Shown one piece after another: positions 14,104-15,294 of a DNA stretch of 15,294 nucleotides. Made by a program: the position numbers and the translations under genes. Below the pieces are notes generated by a model, which ran no database searches, was not told the DNA's origin, and saw only the letters and a list, made by a program, of their open reading frames with translations. How positions within the stretch are numbered: position 1 is the first letter of the stretch; every line of letters begins with the position of its first letter. This DNA is from JASFUX01 sp050050115 (lineage in GTDB: Bacteria; Pseudomonadota; Alphaproteobacteria; Caulobacterales; Maricaulaceae), in the NCBI GenBank assembly GCA_050050115.1, contig JASFUX010000054.1, positions 1 to 15,294 of the forward strand, read 5' to 3'.

Positions 14104-14187
14104 AACGACTCCCAATTTCCCGGGCTGTCTCGAAGGCGGCTTTGCGTTCATCATACAGGCTGCGCCGCGGCGAAAAAACGAGGCCCC

Positions 14188-15246
14188 ATGACGCGCGCCA
14201 GCGACGACATCATCGCCGACCCGATCGGACGCTATCCGCACGCCACCGTGGCCTGCTTCGATCCCACACGTGGCGCTCCGCCGCGGCGGCGGCTCGATGA
14301 AGCGCGCACCGCGGCGTTCCTTGAACGCTTGGCGGAGGTCGGCGTCCCGGCGGCGCTCATCGCCTCGTCCACCGGGCAAGGGCATCTGCGCACGGTTGAA
14401 GAGCTTGACGCTTGGTTTCGCTGCGCGGCGCAAGCGGAGTGCGGGGAAATGCTCCTCATGGCGCTGTTGCGTCCTGAGGATGGCCCCGCCGCTACCGACA
14501 GGCTGCTCGATCTGCTGGCTGAGACGGCGTACCCGGTGGTGTTTTTGCGCCCGGGAACGGACCTTCCCGCGGACGCCGACGACGCGCAGGTCAGCGACAG
14601 CCTCGCGCCGTTTGTCGCCGCCGCCGCGGCGCGAGGACTGGCCATCGGGCTCTACAGCATCCCCGATGTCAGCGGCCTGCCGCTGACGCCTGACGCGGCG
14701 GCCCGTCTGGTCGCGTCCGAAGGCGGCGATCACATCGTCGCGGTCAAGGTGACCGAGGCGGACTACGACCGGAGCACCGCGCGCTTTCTTGCGCATCCGG
14801 ACTTGGCGCGGCTGAAGATCGTACAGGGCTGGGACCCGCACCTGATCCGAGCGCTGCGCGATGGTCCCCGCTTCGATGCGCACGGCCGGCAGCGTGTCGG
14901 CGTCACGTCAGGCCTGATGTCGCTCGCGGTTCATCAGTACAAGCATATTCTCAGCGCGGCGGCGGAGAAGGCGTGGGACGAGGCCGCCAGGGCGCAAGAG
15001 GCGGCGACCGCCTTGTTCGAGGCCATGCAGGACGATCCGAGAAGCTTCGCGGACCTGCAGCGCGCCAAGTACATCATGGGGCTGGGCCATCCCTTGAGCG
15101 CCGCCGTCACCGAGGATCAGGTCGAGCGCGTTTTCGCGGCGCTTGAGGGCCTGCCCCGCGCCGCCGATCGCATGCGCCTGGCGCGCAGTCTCGACCTGAT
15201 GGGCGACGGCCCGTTTCACCAGCGCCTGGTTCGGCTCGCGGAGTGA
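14188..15246 (+). CDS. Dihydrodipicolinate synthase / N-acetylneuraminate lyase (DapA) family aldolase
   Basis: 352 residues, longer than the ~290-300 usual for DapA because of a C-terminal helical extension. TIM-barrel landmarks: IASSTGQGHLRTVEEL (58-73), corresponding to the GTTGE-type substrate loop but altered; GLYSIPDVSG (154-163) with the conserved Tyr156; and IVAVKVTEAD (183-192) with the Schiff-base Lys187. Known chemistry: pyruvate- or 2-oxoacid-dependent aldol cleavage or condensation through a lysine imine. The altered GTTGE loop and the absence of other lysine-pathway genes argue for a catabolic family member rather than true DapA. ATG 14188 follows CGAGG at 5 nt; the frame remains open far upstream, but only antisense to the U32-like gene. 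Substrate unknown. Confidence 0.88.
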   Translation: MTRASDDIIADPIGRYPHATVACFDPTRGAPPRRRLDEARTAAFLERLAEVGVPAALIASSTGQGHLRTVEELDAWFRCAAQAECGEMLLMALLRPEDGPAATDRLLDLLAETAYPVVFLRPGTDLPADADDAQVSDSLAPFVAAAAARGLAIGLYSIPDVSGLPLTPDAAARLVASEGGDHIVAVKVTEADYDRSTARFLAHPDLARLKIVQGWDPHLIRALRDGPRFDAHGRQRVGVTSGLMSLAVHQYKHILSAAAEKAWDEAARAQEAATALFEAMQDDPRSFADLQRAKYIMGLGHPLSAAVTEDQVERVFAALEGLPRAADRMRLARSLDLMGDGPFHQRLVRLAE

Positions 15247-15294
15247 CGTGCAACCTCGCAGCTGTGCCTTGGACCTGTCGCCTGCAGCCGAGAG

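Noticed and set aside
13012..14187. A very long plus-strand open frame leading into the DapA-family gene (744 codons in all)
   Set aside because: The part before 14188 is antisense to the U32-like gene, is His/Arg/Ala-rich and matches no family; the aldolase begins cleanly at ATG 14188 with a ribosome site.
14104..14883. N-terminal extension of the minus-strand U32-like gene
   Set aside because: It is antisense to the DapA-family gene and shows shadow-frame composition; ATG 14103 starts the conserved protein.

Overview
The window looks like a chromosomal segment of a GC-rich proteobacterium, most likely an alphaproteobacterium. This rests on the strong GC bias, the protein families present (alternate N-type F1F0 ATPase, bacterial PolX, FixK/FNR-style operators) and their sequence style; no rRNA or tRNA is present to prove it. 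I see no CRISPR array, insertion sequence, tRNA or phage gene.

Layout. Positions 1-1674 (+) hold the 3' end of an N-ATPase operon: the C-terminal half of subunit alpha, then subunit gamma. Positions 1831-3585 (+) encode a family X DNA polymerase (PolX) whose PHP domain has lost several metal ligands. It converges on a minus-strand block read from about 6700 down to 3642: a two-CBS-domain protein, a YflT-like stress protein with a Gly/Ala-rich hydrophobic centre, an 89-aa unknown, a ZIP metal transporter and a lipoprotein cytochrome c. Positions 7049-9794 (+) hold an uncharacterised three-gene set: a TPR lipoprotein, a single-pass coiled-coil membrane protein and a TerB-like protein. A conserved helical-barrel-like protein of unknown function (11001-9838, -) is divergent from an ectA-like diaminobutyrate acetyltransferase (11348-11890, +), which is followed by a Glu/Leu-type amino acid dehydrogenase (11939-13177, +). 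The right end has a U32-peptidase-like TIM-barrel protein (14103-13174, -), divergent from a DapA-family aldolase (14188-15246, +).

The most striking non-coding signal is a set of four perfect FNR/FixK-type palindromes, TTGA-N6-TCAA, at 4184, 6689, 6813 and 11103. All four lie in intergenic DNA, and I found no perfect copy inside any gene. They sit in front of the cytochrome, the CBS protein (two boxes), and the divergent unknown/ectA pair. A one-mismatch copy at 1755 lies ahead of polX. Together with the N-ATPase, the stress-type proteins, the metal transporter and the ectA-like gene, this suggests a low-oxygen or redox-controlled stress and energy-maintenance island. That integration is inference.

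The best candidates for new biology are the TPR-lipoprotein/coiled-coil/TerB-like set, the ectA-like gene standing apart from ectB and ectC, the exonuclease-impaired PolX, and the conserved barrel-like unknown.
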